From the NCBI RefSeq assembly GCF_004168625.1, contig NZ_SDWW01000023.1, positions 1 to 64,000 on the forward strand: a DNA stretch of 64,000 nt, read 5' to 3'. Both the position numbers and the translations under genes were made by a program. The notes beneath the pieces were generated by a model, which ran no database searches, was not told where the DNA came from, and was given only the letters and a program-made list of their open reading frames with translations. Below are positions 18,601 to 28,740 of the stretch, piece after piece. This stretch comes from Pengzhenrongella frigida. GTDB taxonomy: Bacteria > Actinomycetota > Actinomycetes > Actinomycetales > Cellulomonadaceae. How positions within the stretch are numbered: position 1 is the first letter of the stretch; every line of letters starts with the position of its first letter.

Positions 18601-18650
18601 GCGGCCAGCGCCATCGCGAAGTGGGCAACGATCAGCAGCAGCACGTCCAC
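15615..18650 (-). CDS. mrpA: Mrp antiporter subunit A fused to subunit B
   Basis: This 1011-aa protein is the first gene of the mrp operon. Residues about 1-500 are NuoL-like (LLYTFWELTTVFSYLLIGHY, KSALIPVHFWLPAAMAAPTP). About 550-780 hold the MrpA-specific C-terminal membrane region with a DUF4040-type stretch (GAPDLALTQVLVETITVVVF). About 860-985 form an MrpB/MnhB domain (FPTLIVFAVYLLFAGHNAPG). No separate mrpB gene is present, so the fusion supplies that function. GTG at 18650 begins just after a weak purine-rich site. Na+/H+ antiport for pH and salt homeostasis is the family role. Confidence 0.94.
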   Translation of the reverse strand: MDVLLLIVAHFAMALAAPVLVSWWGRRAYLVLAAAPASAMVWALAHTGAVMRGDGPVELVEWVPGLQLSLAFRLDTLSWLMVVLVGGIGALVLVYSSAYFSATAGGLGRFGAVLVAFAGTMLGLVVADNLLLLYTFWELTTVFSYLLIGHYADRKASRRAAMQAIIITTAGGLAMLVGLILIGADAGTYRLSEIIANPPHGPAIPVAAALILLGAATKSALIPVHFWLPAAMAAPTPVSAYLHAAAMVKAGVYLVARFAPAYAELTVWQVMITVLGCGTLLLGGYRALRQHDLKLILAFGTVSQLGLIVLLVGLGTKAAALAGLAMIGAHAMFKAALFLAVGVIDTATGTRDLRRLSGVGRALPATALAAGLATASMIGLPPFAGYVAKEAALEALQHDVGGWVGWVVLGAVVVGSGFTVAYGLRLYWGAFATKRSVTHPATPAGEPEPTGPGVPPAITRPSWLLVWPSLVLGILGLAAALLPGLGEDLLSPYADTYPVGEPSHLTLWAGFTPTLALTAVILGGGALLFWARRPVERFQDTLRTGPEADLVYRRFMRRLDDFSADITAVTQRGSLPVYLAGILIVFVALGGTALVTGTSLPTSVRAWDSPGQLIAAGVIVVAAILTVRARRRLKAVVLLGISGYGIAVLYLLHGAPDLALTQVLVETITVVVFVLVLRRLPAYFSDRPLPASRWLRLALALAVGITVAGLTLVAPGARIHLPQSLDFAEEAYSFGGGENIVNVVLVDIRAWDTMGEIAVLLVAATGVASLIFLQRRSGDIHRVSDLDADSEGEGEGVRVWGGGDDNKMAALRRRGVAAPAPDEQRAITGSRAWLRAERTLAPQRRSVIFEVVTRLLFPTLIVFAVYLLFAGHNAPGGGFAAGLVVGIALIVRYLAGGRYELGEAAPVHPGLLLGSGLFLSAGVGLLALILGGEALQSVIIDLKIPLIGTLHVVTSLFFDLGVFLVVVGLVLDVLRSLGAEIDRQGEATGADDLASTPGGNRAGNPAEGATR

Positions 18651-18662
18651 TCCGTCCTCGTG

Positions 18663-18716
18663 GTGGGCGGTTGGTCGGTCGGGCAGTCAGTCGAGCAGTC
18701 GGTCGGGCAGAGCCGA
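18663..18716. repeat. Short degenerate repeats in the mrpA leader
   Basis: GGTCGGTCGGGCAG/TCGAGCAGTCGGTCGGGCAG-type units repeat across the 185-bp divergent region between mrpA and the Fe-S gene. No clear hairpin or operator palindrome was seen; the stretch may be a leader or slippage product. Confidence 0.5.
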
Positions 18717-18823
18717 ACAGACGCGCCGGGCGGATTCCCCGGGCGTGGGCCGAACTGGGTGTGGGTAGAGGGTAACAAGCCGGCCAGGCGTGGGCGTCCT
18801 TCGTTGGCGGCCCCCTGCGGCAC

Positions 18824-18829
18824 TACCGT
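18824..18829 (+). promoter_or_regulatory. Candidate -10 of a leaderless promoter
   Basis: TACCGT lies six bases upstream of the GTG of the Fe-S oxidoreductase gene, with no Shine-Dalgarno sequence. The decamer TACCGTGTCC is identical to that before dcd (22,713-22,718 region), at the same distance from a GTG start. This is the arrangement of leaderless transcripts common in actinobacteria. Confidence 0.55.
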
Positions 18830-18835
18830 GTCCGC

Positions 18836-21052
<2,217 letters not shown>

Positions 21053-21060
21053 CGTCGGGG

Positions 21061-22125
21061 CTAGAGGTCGGCGGGGTCCACCAGGAACTCGGCGGCGTCG
21101 ACGACCTCACCGCCGACGGCGTGGTGCACCTCGCGCGTGAGCGCACTGACGAGCGGCAGGGCCCGGCCCCGAGCGACCCGGTGCGCGAGCGAGGGCCGTT
21201 CGAGCTCGAGCTCCTGGAAGTCGGGCGCCTGCCACCGCACGCGGTACGCGATCGCGCCGTTCGCGGCCCAGGGCAGCGCGCTGAGCACCAGCGGGACGAC
21301 GTCCTCCCCCGCCGCCTCGAGCACCAGCAGGCCGTCGATCCCCATCTCGGCCTCGACGCCGTACCCGGTGAGCTCGTCGGGGGCCGAGAGCGCGGCGACG
21401 TCGTACGCGTCGGCTTCCGCGTGCAGGTTCTTGCGCAGCGCATCGCTGAGCCCCGCGGCGCCGGGCACCTCACGCGTGCCGGTGCCGGGCGGCGGACCGG
21501 CCCACGGCACGGGGTCCATCGCGAGCCGCGCGCGCGGCATCACCCGCTTCATCACGGCCAGCGCGGCGGTGGGCTCGAGCCAGACGTCCGAGTAGACCGT
21601 GAGGTCGATGACCGCCTCGGCCGGCGGGGTCAGCACGACGCCGCTGCCGGCGATCCGCACCGACCCGCCCAGGCGCCGCGCCGCGGCCACGAGCCAGTGG
21701 GCGACCCGCTCCTCGTCGCGCACGGGCATCCCGTCGCTGAACGCGCGACCGAGCCCGTCGCGGTCCCCGCCCGGGTAGGGCGGGTCGCCCCGCTCGTGCG
21801 GAGCCTCCACCACGAAGGCGGTGACGGCCGACGTCGGCAGCCCGAACCGGGCGGCGTCGGCGGGACCGAACGCGTACGGGCCGACCAGGCGCGAGTGGCG
21901 CGAGAGCCGCAGCACCCGGGGTGCGGCGACCCCGCGGGGCCGCCGGCCACCGGAGTGCGCGCGCCCGGCGGCGGCCGCCGCGTCCCAGCCCGCCGCGAGG
22001 AACCGGCTGACGGCGAGCGCCTCGACCTCGTCGGCCCCCACGCCCTCGGGCAGGGCGAGCAGGTGACAGCTCGCGGTCGCCGGGTCGGCGGACGGGAACG
22101 GCGGCAGCTCCGGCTGGTTCGCCAT
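21061..22125 (-). CDS. Hypothetical protein, dcd-linked (354 aa)
   Basis: This soluble 354-aa protein has no recognised domain. It is Ala/Pro-rich with an even spread of secondary structure and no membrane segment. The start MANQPELPPF at 22125 lies six bases after the dcd stop, so it is the second gene of a dcd operon. The longer frame to 22287 overlaps dcd and is a shadow. A role linked to nucleotides cannot be claimed from position alone. Confidence 0.7.
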   Translation of the reverse strand: MANQPELPPFPSADPATASCHLLALPEGVGADEVEALAVSRFLAAGWDAAAAAGRAHSGGRRPRGVAAPRVLRLSRHSRLVGPYAFGPADAARFGLPTSAVTAFVVEAPHERGDPPYPGGDRDGLGRAFSDGMPVRDEERVAHWLVAAARRLGGSVRIAGSGVVLTPPAEAVIDLTVYSDVWLEPTAALAVMKRVMPRARLAMDPVPWAGPPPGTGTREVPGAAGLSDALRKNLHAEADAYDVAALSAPDELTGYGVEAEMGIDGLLVLEAAGEDVVPLVLSALPWAANGAIAYRVRWQAPDFQELELERPSLAHRVARGRALPLVSALTREVHHAVGGEVVDAAEFLVDPADL

Positions 22126-22130
22126 CTCGG

Positions 22131-22706
22131 CTACACCTCGGTGCTGTGGAAGTTCTGCCAGGAGCGGGACGCCGTCGGGCCGCGCTGGCCCTGGTAGCGC
22201 GAGCCGGAGTGGGTGGACCCGTACGGGAACTCCGCCGCCGACGACAGCCGGAAGAAGCACAGCTGGCCGATCTTCATCCCCGGCCACAGCGCGATCGGCA
22301 GCGTCGCCATGTTGGACAGCTCCAGCGTGACGTGGCCGGTGAAGCCCGGGTCGATGAACCCCGCCGTGGAGTGGGTGAGCAGCCCCAGCCGCCCGAGCGA
22401 GGACTTCCCCTCGAGGCGCGCGGCGATGTCGTTCGGCAGCGTCACGGCCTCGTACGTCGAGCCCAGGATGAACTCGCCGGGGTGCAGGATCAGCGGCTCC
22501 CCCTTCTCGACCTCGACCAGGCGGGTCAGGTCGGGCTGGTCCAGCGACGGGTCGATCACCGCGTACTTGTGGTTGTCGAACAGCCGGAACAGCCGGTCCA
22601 GGCGGATGTCGATGCTGGACGGCTGGATCATCGCCGGCTCGTAGGGGTCGAGCACGACGCGCCCGGAGTCGAGCTCGGCACGAATGTCACGGTCGGAGAG
22701 CAGCAC
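22131..22706 (-). CDS. dcd: dCTP deaminase
   Basis: This 191-aa trimeric enzyme deaminates dCTP to dUTP; actinobacterial forms often also hydrolyse dUTP to dUMP. Conserved parts are [56 protein letters not shown] and QLCFFRL. The length fits the family exactly when translation starts at the GTG at 22706. No Shine-Dalgarno sequence precedes it, and TACCGT lies six bases upstream, so the message is probably leaderless. Confidence 0.95.
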   Translation of the reverse strand: MLLSDRDIRAELDSGRVVLDPYEPAMIQPSSIDIRLDRLFRLFDNHKYAVIDPSLDQPDLTRLVEVEKGEPLILHPGEFILGSTYEAVTLPNDIAARLEGKSSLGRLGLLTHSTAGFIDPGFTGHVTLELSNMATLPIALWPGMKIGQLCFFRLSSAAEFPYGSTHSGSRYQGQRGPTASRSWQNFHSTEV

Positions 22707-22712
22707 CTGGAC

Positions 22713-22718
22713 ACGGTA
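22713..22718 (-). promoter_or_regulatory. Candidate -10 of leaderless dcd promoter
   Basis: On the minus strand TACCGT is followed by six bases and the GTG of dcd, matching the arrangement before the Fe-S gene at 18,836. Confidence 0.55.
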
Positions 22719-22835
22719 GCGCCCGGGAACCGTGGGTCTGCGCGCCGCGGCGGGGCCATGGGAGCGGGATCGGGTCCGCGCACCTGGCGCGGTTGGGTAT
22801 GCTCGGTGCCGCGCACCTGCCTTGGTGGGTTTCGC

Positions 22836-22909
22836 GCGGGTGTAGTTCAGTGGCAGAACTTCAGCTTCCCAAGCTGATAGCGCGGGTTCGATTCCCGTCA
22901 CCCGCTCCA
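22836..22909 (+). tRNA. tRNA-Gly (CCC), 3' CCA encoded; integration site
   Basis: A full cloverleaf is visible. The acceptor stem pairs GCGGGTG with CACCCGC. The D arm follows, then the anticodon stem TCAGC/GCTGA around the loop TTCCCAA (anticodon CCC), then the T arm CGGGT-TCGATTC-CCG. Discriminator T and CCA are encoded. A tyrosine integrase starts 109 bp downstream, so the 3' part of this tRNA is very probably the attachment core (attL side) of the element to the right. Confidence 0.95.
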
Positions 22910-22982
22910 GACTGAACGTGCAGGTCAGAGAGATTTCTGGCACGAATAGGCCATCTCCCGGTAGGCTCTGTGGCATCGCTTT

Positions 22983-23002
22983 GCTCCATTACGCTCCATT
23001 AG
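22983..23002. repeat. 10-bp tandem repeat before the integrase gene
   Basis: GCTCCATTAC is followed directly by GCTCCATTAG, 15 bp upstream of the integrase GTG. A period of one helical turn next to a presumed att site suggests arm-type integrase or Xis binding, but two copies only is weak support. Confidence 0.45.
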
Positions 23003-23017
23003 GCGCTGGGGGTAACT

Positions 23018-24370
23018 GTGCCGAACCGGAAGGGACGCCGCCTGTTCGGCTCCATCCGCCAGGAGGCGTCGGGCCGCTGGATGGTCCGCGTACCCATCCC
23101 CGACAGCGGCGGCAAGACCCGGTCGATCGGCACCTTTGCCACCAAGCGCGCCGCGGAGGACGCCCTGGCGATCGAGCACGGCTCGATCGCCACCGGAACC
23201 TGGGTGGACCCCAACCGAGGCAGCGAGCTCCTCGGTCAGTACGCGGCCACCTTCGTCGCCACGAACGGGTACCGCGAGCGCTCCCTTGCCCTCAACGAGC
23301 GCCTGCTCGCGGAGTGGATTGACACCACCCACTTCCTCACCGTCGGCGGCAGCCGCCACGCGATTGGTCTAGGCATGCGATCGCTGAGCTCGCTGACGAC
23401 CCAGGACATCCGACTGTGGCATGCGGCGGTGACGGCGGAGTCCCGCCGACGCGCCGTGCAGCGCCTCGAACGAACGGCGAAGCACCCGAAAGCCGTCAAC
23501 AAGGCGGTCCGCGCCTGGGCCCAAGGCGCAGGCATCGCCGTGGCCGCGACTGGACGCATCCCGACAACTGTCTTGAGCAAGTGGGAAGCCGCCGGAGGTC
23601 GCAAAGCCCTGGCCCCAGACATCCCGCCGACTGCCGGCGCCACGGAGGCCGCGCAGGCCTACCGTCTGCTGCACGCTGTGCTCGCACGTGCCCGACGCGA
23701 CGGACTGATCAAGGAGAACCCTGCAGCGATCGAGGGGGCAGGTTCGGTGGCGACGCTTGAGCGCAGACCCGCCAGCATCCCCGAGCTCCGGGTGGCTGCG
23801 GGCGCCATGACGGCCCGATACCGAGCCGCTGTCTGGGTCGCAGCAATGACCTCGATCCGCAGCGGTGAGCTGTTCGCGTTGCGTCGCTCCGACTGGGACC
23901 CCCAGAGGCACACGCTACGGATCGAGCGCTCCGTCGAGCTCGAGACGTCCGACGACGACTTCGGCCAGGTCAAGGCCTCGGCCTCGCTGCGTACCGTCGT
24001 CGTGCCCAAGATCGCGGCGACGGCTCTGGAGGAGCACCTGGAGCAGTTCACGGCGAAGGCGCCCAGGTCGCTGATCTTCACCACCTCGACCGGTGGCATC
24101 GTGTACCCGAGCCGAGTCGGCAAGCAATGGGCCCGGGCGCGTTCGGCCGCGGGCCGCGAGGATCTTCATTGGCACGACCTGCGCCACACCGGGCAGAGCC
24201 TCGCGGCCGCCGCTGGCGCCGGGATCAAGGACCTGCAGGCTCGCGCCGGTCACTCTACGACGACGGCGGCCATTCGCTATCTTCACCAGGTCCAGGACAG
24301 CGACCGCCGGGTCGCCACCGCGTTGGACGAGCTCGTTGCCCGCGAGGATCAGTCAGGTGAGGATTCGTAG
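23018..24370 (+). CDS. int: Tyrosine integrase with internal Lsr2-like domain
   Basis: This 450-aa recombinase probably integrates the element into tRNA-Gly. An N-terminal arm-binding type region (GSIRQEASGRWMVRVPIPDS) is followed by a core-binding helical part. The catalytic domain has R281 (SIRSGELFAL), H386-x2-R389 (HWHDLRH), H412 (RAGHSTTT) and nucleophile Y421 (AIRYLHQ). Unusually, residues about 158-193 (KAVNKAVRAWAQGAGIAVAA, then TGRIPTTVLSKWEAAG) resemble the DNA-binding C-terminus of the nucleoid protein Lsr2, with its W, GRIP and helix pattern. GTG start with GGGGG upstream. Its 3' end overlaps the convergent xis-like gene by 18 bp. Confidence 0.93.
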   Translation: MPNRKGRRLFGSIRQEASGRWMVRVPIPDSGGKTRSIGTFATKRAAEDALAIEHGSIATGTWVDPNRGSELLGQYAATFVATNGYRERSLALNERLLAEWIDTTHFLTVGGSRHAIGLGMRSLSSLTTQDIRLWHAAVTAESRRRAVQRLERTAKHPKAVNKAVRAWAQGAGIAVAATGRIPTTVLSKWEAAGGRKALAPDIPPTAGATEAAQAYRLLHAVLARARRDGLIKENPAAIEGAGSVATLERRPASIPELRVAAGAMTARYRAAVWVAAMTSIRSGELFALRRSDWDPQRHTLRIERSVELETSDDDFGQVKASASLRTVVVPKIAATALEEHLEQFTAKAPRSLIFTTSTGGIVYPSRVGKQWARARSAAGREDLHWHDLRHTGQSLAAAAGAGIKDLQARAGHSTTTAAIRYLHQVQDSDRRVATALDELVAREDQSGEDS

Positions 24371-24676
24371 CCACGTCTCCCGCCCGAAGGAGTCCGTACG
24401 GACTGGACGCTGGGCCGGCGTTGTGCACGCCTCGATCAACCGATCGGCCGTCGACCGACGCACGCGTAGGAGGCGGCCGATCGCGACGACCTCGATACGC
24501 CGTTCCTCGATCAGCGTGCGGGCCCGCCGCTCCGAGATGCCGAGGTACACGGCCAGCTGCACTCGGTCGAGCAGCGGGTCTGGGTTGGCGACTTCAACAT
24601 GGTCACGCGCAGCCTCGATCGTTGCGCGGTCGTGCTCCGGACGGCCTGCCATCACGTTTGAGTCGCGAGTGCCCAC
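24353..24676 (-). CDS. Excisionase-like MerR-fold DNA-binding protein
   Basis: This 107-aa protein holds a winged helix-turn-helix (LLDRVQLAVYLGISERRARTLI, then IGRLLRVRRSTADRLIEA). That is the usual form of actinobacterial Xis/AlpA-type directionality factors. It lies convergent to the integrase and overlaps its end, as expected for a gene controlling excision. The GTG at 24676 has GGGAGGG upstream. The leader contains GCCTTCGGAG and TTGATCT, both seen before other genes of the element. Confidence 0.75.
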   Translation of the reverse strand: MGTRDSNVMAGRPEHDRATIEAARDHVEVANPDPLLDRVQLAVYLGISERRARTLIEERRIEVVAIGRLLRVRRSTADRLIEACTTPAQRPVRTDSFGRETWLRILT

Positions 24677-24759
24677 AGCTTCCCTCCCTGATCCTCGTTG
24701 TGCTGTCTTGATCTCCGAAGGCGCGACGCAGCCGTCGGGAGGTCACAACGCATGGTCGG

Positions 24760-25191
24760 TCACATTGGCGGTCCCACGATTTCGCCGCTCCCGCCCTCGA
24801 CATCACGAACTGTGGAGCGCGAGCTCTCAGCGCGAGTGCGGCCGACGTGGTCCTCGACGACGCCGGGGGTGGACCTCCGCTCCGTCCCCAGTTCGGACGC
24901 CAACGCGCCGAACTGGGTGCGCCAACGCAGCAAATCCTCAGCGGAGTCGCCGGCTGTGCTCAGGACGATCTGCCGGACGTAGTCCGCCTCCCACGACCCG
25001 GGACGACCGGAGAGCAGCCTCTCCACGCCGCCGACGTTGGCCGCCACAGCAGTCAGGACGTGACAGGCGATCTCTCCGAAGTCGACTCGCTCGCGATGTT
25101 CGTGCGGGCTACCCGCGCCGGTGGTCCGGGTACCCAGTGCCGCCTCGGTCAAAGCAGCGATCGCTTCGCCAACCGGGTCTTTGCTTCGCAT
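24760..25191 (-). CDS. Hypothetical protein (143 aa)
   Basis: This soluble protein begins MRSKDPVGEAIAALTEAALG and contains a helical block (DFGEIACHVLTAVAANVGGVE, SWEADYVRQIVLSTAGDSAEDLLRWR) and a Ser/Arg-rich tail. No family is recognised. It is the last gene of a leftward group with the 481-aa and 117-aa proteins upstream (gap 34 bp), in the early part of the integrated element. Confidence 0.6.
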   Translation of the reverse strand: MRSKDPVGEAIAALTEAALGTRTTGAGSPHEHRERVDFGEIACHVLTAVAANVGGVERLLSGRPGSWEADYVRQIVLSTAGDSAEDLLRWRTQFGALASELGTERRSTPGVVEDHVGRTRAESSRSTVRDVEGGSGEIVGPPM

Positions 25192-25225
25192 GGCGTGTCC
25201 TCTCGATCGTCTCGTCACCGGTCTG

Positions 25226-26671
25226 TCACCGCTCGCAGCCATAGGCCGGGCCCGGGCCCGGCGGCACACCGATCGCGCGCTCCGCATGCTCGCGCCCGTT
25301 CAGCCGTGGGCCGGCTGGGCTGAGGTCACGGTTCGCGCCCAGGAACGTGCTGGCCGAATCGACCTTCACCGCCGCAGCCACGACGTCGGCGCTGCGCTCG
25401 GCCAGCGAGTCGCGAAGGGCTTCGGGGATGGGTATCGAACGGTTGGCATACAGGTCCCCCATCTCGACCCAGGCCGCATCGTCGGACCGGACGAACAGAA
25501 CCGTGCAGGCAGCAGCCACGCCACGGGCCGGGGCGAAGAACTCCGGATCGGTGACCGCCTCACGCAGTACGTAACCGAAGTCGACCGCGGCGACCATCCC
25601 TCGCTGCACCTCCAGGCTCGCCGCGCCCAGGTCCACGCGTCGCGCCATCGTCTCTGGTCCGGCATGGCCTCCGAGGTCTGCGGTGATCTCCCGCAGAGAC
25701 GCGCGAAGCTCGGCGCCAGCGTGCAGGAGGTCGGGGTCGACTCTCCGGGCACGTCCGGCGATCTGCTGGAGGTCGACACCCAGCTGCGCCCAGGCGTCGT
25801 CGAGCGAGCCGAGCGCCGGCTGCAGACGGTTCGCGTGCTGGTCGGCATCGATGGCACCGAGGTGAGCGGCGGCGGCGAAGATCCTTCCGCCGGTCACGGT
25901 CAGGTCTCGTTCGACCTTGACCGTGAACAGGATGTCCGTTGCAGTCGGCGATGCCGCCAACGTCCGACGAGCTTGGACGTCCCAGCGTGCGATGGCACGT
26001 TCGAGGCGGGCCGGCTCGACGGGGTCGAGGTGCTGCCCGGTCAGCGCGGCGGGCCAGCGGCCCGCCAGATAGGACGCCGCCAACTGTTCGGCGGTGCCCA
26101 CCCGCACCAGGAGGTCGTGCGACTGGTCTGCCGAGTGCCCCTGCTCGACGCGTTGCTTCGCGTCAAGCACGCGGCGCAGGTCGCGGTTGTAGTGATCGAG
26201 CGACTGGCCGACACCGTGCGAGGCGACGTAGACCACGTGCATGATCCGCGTTCGGGCAGCCTCGGAGTCCAGGTGCCCCGGTTCGCTGAGCGGCGCAGTG
26301 GGGTGTCGGCGGGCGGTGACCAACTCAGCTGCCAGCCAGAGATTCTCCACAACCCGCTCCAGGAGCGGGTCGCCCGCACCGACACCCGGCCAACCGGTCC
26401 GCAGCTGGGTGCGGTGCATCCCGAGCGCGATCTTATGAATCCGCCCCATGCTCGGGTCGCCGGTCCGATCTGGGATCGACGCCCACAATCCGGCCGCCGC
26501 CTCAACAACCTCGCCCCACGAACGCGCTCTGGCCTTGGCCGTATGTGGCGGCGCCTCCCACAAGAGCTCACGTGCGGCGAAGTCGGCGTCCTGCAGCAGA
26601 TCTCCTACCGTCCGCTCATCGGGCGGCACCGGCGGCGCAGTGGCAGACGACGGGCCCATCGCCGCCGTCAC
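25226..26671 (-). CDS. Hypothetical helical protein (481 aa)
   Basis: This is a long, mostly alpha-helical soluble protein with no recognised catalytic motif. The N-terminus is VTAAMGPSS and the C-terminus is Pro/Gly-rich. The GTG at 26671 overlaps the stop of the upstream 117-aa gene (GTGA), so both are one operon. Proteins of this size and style are common and unassigned in actinobacterial conjugative elements. Function unknown. Confidence 0.7.
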   Translation of the reverse strand: MTAAMGPSSATAPPVPPDERTVGDLLQDADFAARELLWEAPPHTAKARARSWGEVVEAAAGLWASIPDRTGDPSMGRIHKIALGMHRTQLRTGWPGVGAGDPLLERVVENLWLAAELVTARRHPTAPLSEPGHLDSEAARTRIMHVVYVASHGVGQSLDHYNRDLRRVLDAKQRVEQGHSADQSHDLLVRVGTAEQLAASYLAGRWPAALTGQHLDPVEPARLERAIARWDVQARRTLAASPTATDILFTVKVERDLTVTGGRIFAAAAHLGAIDADQHANRLQPALGSLDDAWAQLGVDLQQIAGRARRVDPDLLHAGAELRASLREITADLGGHAGPETMARRVDLGAASLEVQRGMVAAVDFGYVLREAVTDPEFFAPARGVAAACTVLFVRSDDAAWVEMGDLYANRSIPIPEALRDSLAERSADVVAAAVKVDSASTFLGANRDLSPAGPRLNGREHAERAIGVPPGPGPAYGCER

Positions 26672-27021
26672 GATGCAGCCTCGGATTCGGCGACCAAGTC
26701 GTCTAGCTCGGAGATCACTGCGGCGGCACCGGTAGGGAACTCGTCGACCGGGTACCGACGAGCGGCGTGTCCCGCCGCCCGGATGAGCTCCCGCACAGCG
26801 GACGAACCAGCGACCTCCAGGACGATGTCCTCGAGGTCGCCGTCGGAGTCAATGGGCAGCAACGCCACGGCCCTCGACGCGACGATCTGTGCGCCCAGGG
26901 CCAGGGAGTGCAGGTCCGGCCTGCCGGCAGCCGTCGTCTGTGGGCTGTCGGCTGCGGCCGTCAGGATCGCGATGATCTGCATCCACGTGGCCGTCGGGTT
27001 GACGGCATTGAACTCGTTCAT
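26668..27021 (-). CDS. Hypothetical protein (117 aa)
   Basis: This begins MNEFNAVNPTATWMQIIAILTAAADSP and ends DDLVAESEAAS. It is mostly helical and acidic, with no membrane segment or known domain. GGAAGGGAG upstream of the ATG at 27021 sets the start; the open frame beyond is divergent promoter region. First gene of the leftward three-gene group. Confidence 0.65.
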   Translation of the reverse strand: MNEFNAVNPTATWMQIIAILTAAADSPQTTAAGRPDLHSLALGAQIVASRAVALLPIDSDGDLEDIVLEVAGSSAVRELIRAAGHAARRYPVDEFPTGAAAVISELDDLVAESEAAS

Positions 27022-27229
27022 CGTCCCGCTCCCTTCCTCTGGGGCCTTCTCCCATGGGGCCACGATCGGCCGCCCGTGCGGGGGCAACGGCAGTTGGTTG
27101 TGGATAGCGCGGTCATGTCGGTGGCGCGGTGGACAGTTCATTCACAGGCCGAAGGCCGGCCGACGACGTGTGGTGGTCAGCTGGATCGACTGGCGTCGTT
27201 TCGCTCTCGTGCGAATGGAGGTGGCGGCG

Positions 27230-28084
27230 ATGCCGGTGTGGGTGGTGAAGACCCTGGCGGTCGGGCCAGGGGTAGTGGTCAGCGTTGTCGTGGTTGCACT
27301 CACGCTCGCAGCCGCACCTGGGCCGATTGCCGCGGGCGCGGCACTGGTGCTGGCCGGGGTCGTCGCGGCGGCCGGCCACCGCGCGTGGGAGGGGCCGGCA
27401 GCTGCGATCGTTCTGGGCGCGCGTCGGCTGCGGCCGTCTGAACGCCACGACCTGGCGGCGGTGCTGACCCAGTTGTGCCGGGCCGGGCTGGGTCCGCCGC
27501 TGGTGGACGTCCGCGTGAAGCGATCTCGGGCGATCGGAGCCATGGGTTCCGGTCGACGCACCATCATCGTGTCCACGGGACTGATCGAGGCCGTCGTTCG
27601 CGGCGACCTACCGAGCCATCAGGCAGCCGCCGTGGTCGCGCACTCAGCCGTACTGGTCCGCGAGGGGGCAACACGCGCGGATCTGCTCATCGGTTGTGCG
27701 TCGGCGCCATGGCGAGCGACGCGCGCGGCGATCCACGGCATCTGCGGTTCGCTGCACAGGTTGCCGTTGACGCAGGCCTCGTGGCGGCTGCGAGTTGTCG
27801 TGGTGGCCGTGGCTGTCGTGCAGGCCGTCCAGGCTGGGCGAGTAGATCTCGCGGTCGCGATCGCCGCGATCGGAACGCTCAGCTACGGGCTTCCGGTGTG
27901 GGAGCGCCGGTGGCATCAACTGCTCGTGAGAGTCGGCGACGAAGGAGTAGCGCGTGTTGGCTTCGGTGACGACCTCGTCGCGTTCCTGCACACCTGCCCA
28001 AGAACCGACGACACGAGGACGCGACTCCGAACACTGCTCCCATCCGGCACGCGGCGACCGGCATTGGGAATCGTCACGCACTGA
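27230..28084 (+). CDS. Membrane protein resembling a catalytically dead M48 peptidase
   Basis: The protein is about 284 aa. Two N-terminal membrane helices (residues about 8-50) are followed by an M48/HtpX-like soluble part, SGRRTIIVSTGLIEAVVRGD then QAAAVVAHSAVLV. Two more hydrophobic segments come near 190-230. In active M48 peptidases the equivalent of HSAVL is HExxH; here only the first His (138) remains, so zinc catalysis is not expected. The ATG at 27230 has GGAGGTGG upstream. The enormous frame that extends upstream to 25121 is the antisense of the hypothetical genes. Possibly a structural part of the transfer machinery; this is inference. Confidence 0.65.
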   Translation: MPVWVVKTLAVGPGVVVSVVVVALTLAAAPGPIAAGAALVLAGVVAAAGHRAWEGPAAAIVLGARRLRPSERHDLAAVLTQLCRAGLGPPLVDVRVKRSRAIGAMGSGRRTIIVSTGLIEAVVRGDLPSHQAAAVVAHSAVLVREGATRADLLIGCASAPWRATRAAIHGICGSLHRLPLTQASWRLRVVVVAVAVVQAVQAGRVDLAVAIAAIGTLSYGLPVWERRWHQLLVRVGDEGVARVGFGDDLVAFLHTCPRTDDTRTRLRTLLPSGTRRPALGIVTH

Positions 28085-28383
28085 CGATGATCAAGCAGCC
28101 GACCAGCACCGCGACGACGATCAGCGCGGCAGACCGATCGCACCGATCGGATTATCTGCTTGGCCGACGACCCTGCTGCTCGGCCAGGAGTCGCGGGGTC
28201 ACCCGCGCGACCGTCACCTAGGGTGCCCACCGCTGGTCGACCCGCGAGGTCGCGGCCAACCGCTCGGCGGTGTGCGCGCTCGACTGCACCGGCCCAATGC
28301 TGTTCAAGTCCGCCGACAAAGCGCGGCCCTGCTCCTCCGTCGCGGCAAGTGGCACTGCTCCAAAAGGGCCTGCCCGGTCGCCG

Positions 28384-28740
28384 CTACAGGGCCCATTGGG
28401 CGTAGCAGAGATCCCGTTCCCCTTTCGCGTTCCCCCTGAAGCCGTCGCCGACTTCCTTGTCTCCGCCGGAATGCACAACGAGCGAGGCCAGTGACGGTTC
28501 ATTGCGGTCGCGACAGTCGATGGTGATGGCGTCCAGGGCTTTACCGAAGCCGCGAACCGAGTAGGCCCCACCGGTGGCCGCGGCGAGCCCCTTGTAAGAG
28601 GTCGTCGCGCGGAGCTGGGCGACGGTGATTAGTGCCGCCCGTATCCGGTCAAGGGCATCGAGCATGTGCGGAGTGACGTTGACGGTTGTGCCGCGAAAGT
28701 CGATGTCGAGCGGGCCGAGCTGCACCTTCAGAGTGTCCAT
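28384..28740 (-). CDS. Hypothetical protein (118 aa)
   Basis: This begins MDTLKVQLGPLDIDFRG. The C-terminal half (SYKGLAAATGGAY, SLASLVVHSGGDKEVGDGF) recalls a small winged-helix-like module found beside nuclease domains, in which a 'tYgdLA' helix precedes 'LsalVV..g.pGdGF'. That resemblance is from memory and weak. GAGGG precedes the ATG at 28740. It is followed on its 3' side by a 299-bp stretch (28,085-28,383) where no convincing gene is seen. Confidence 0.5.
   Translation of the reverse strand: MDTLKVQLGPLDIDFRGTTVNVTPHMLDALDRIRAALITVAQLRATTSYKGLAAATGGAYSVRGFGKALDAITIDCRDRNEPSLASLVVHSGGDKEVGDGFRGNAKGERDLCYAQWAL

Noticed and set aside
25121-27229. Long upstream part of the frame that ends in the M48-like gene
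   Set aside because: Antisense to three hypothetical genes; only the part after the GGAGG site at 27,217 looks like protein.
28076-28150. Tiny minus-strand membrane peptide (ends GCLIIVSA)
   Set aside because: Only about 23 codons after a stop, with no plausible start or ribosome binding site.
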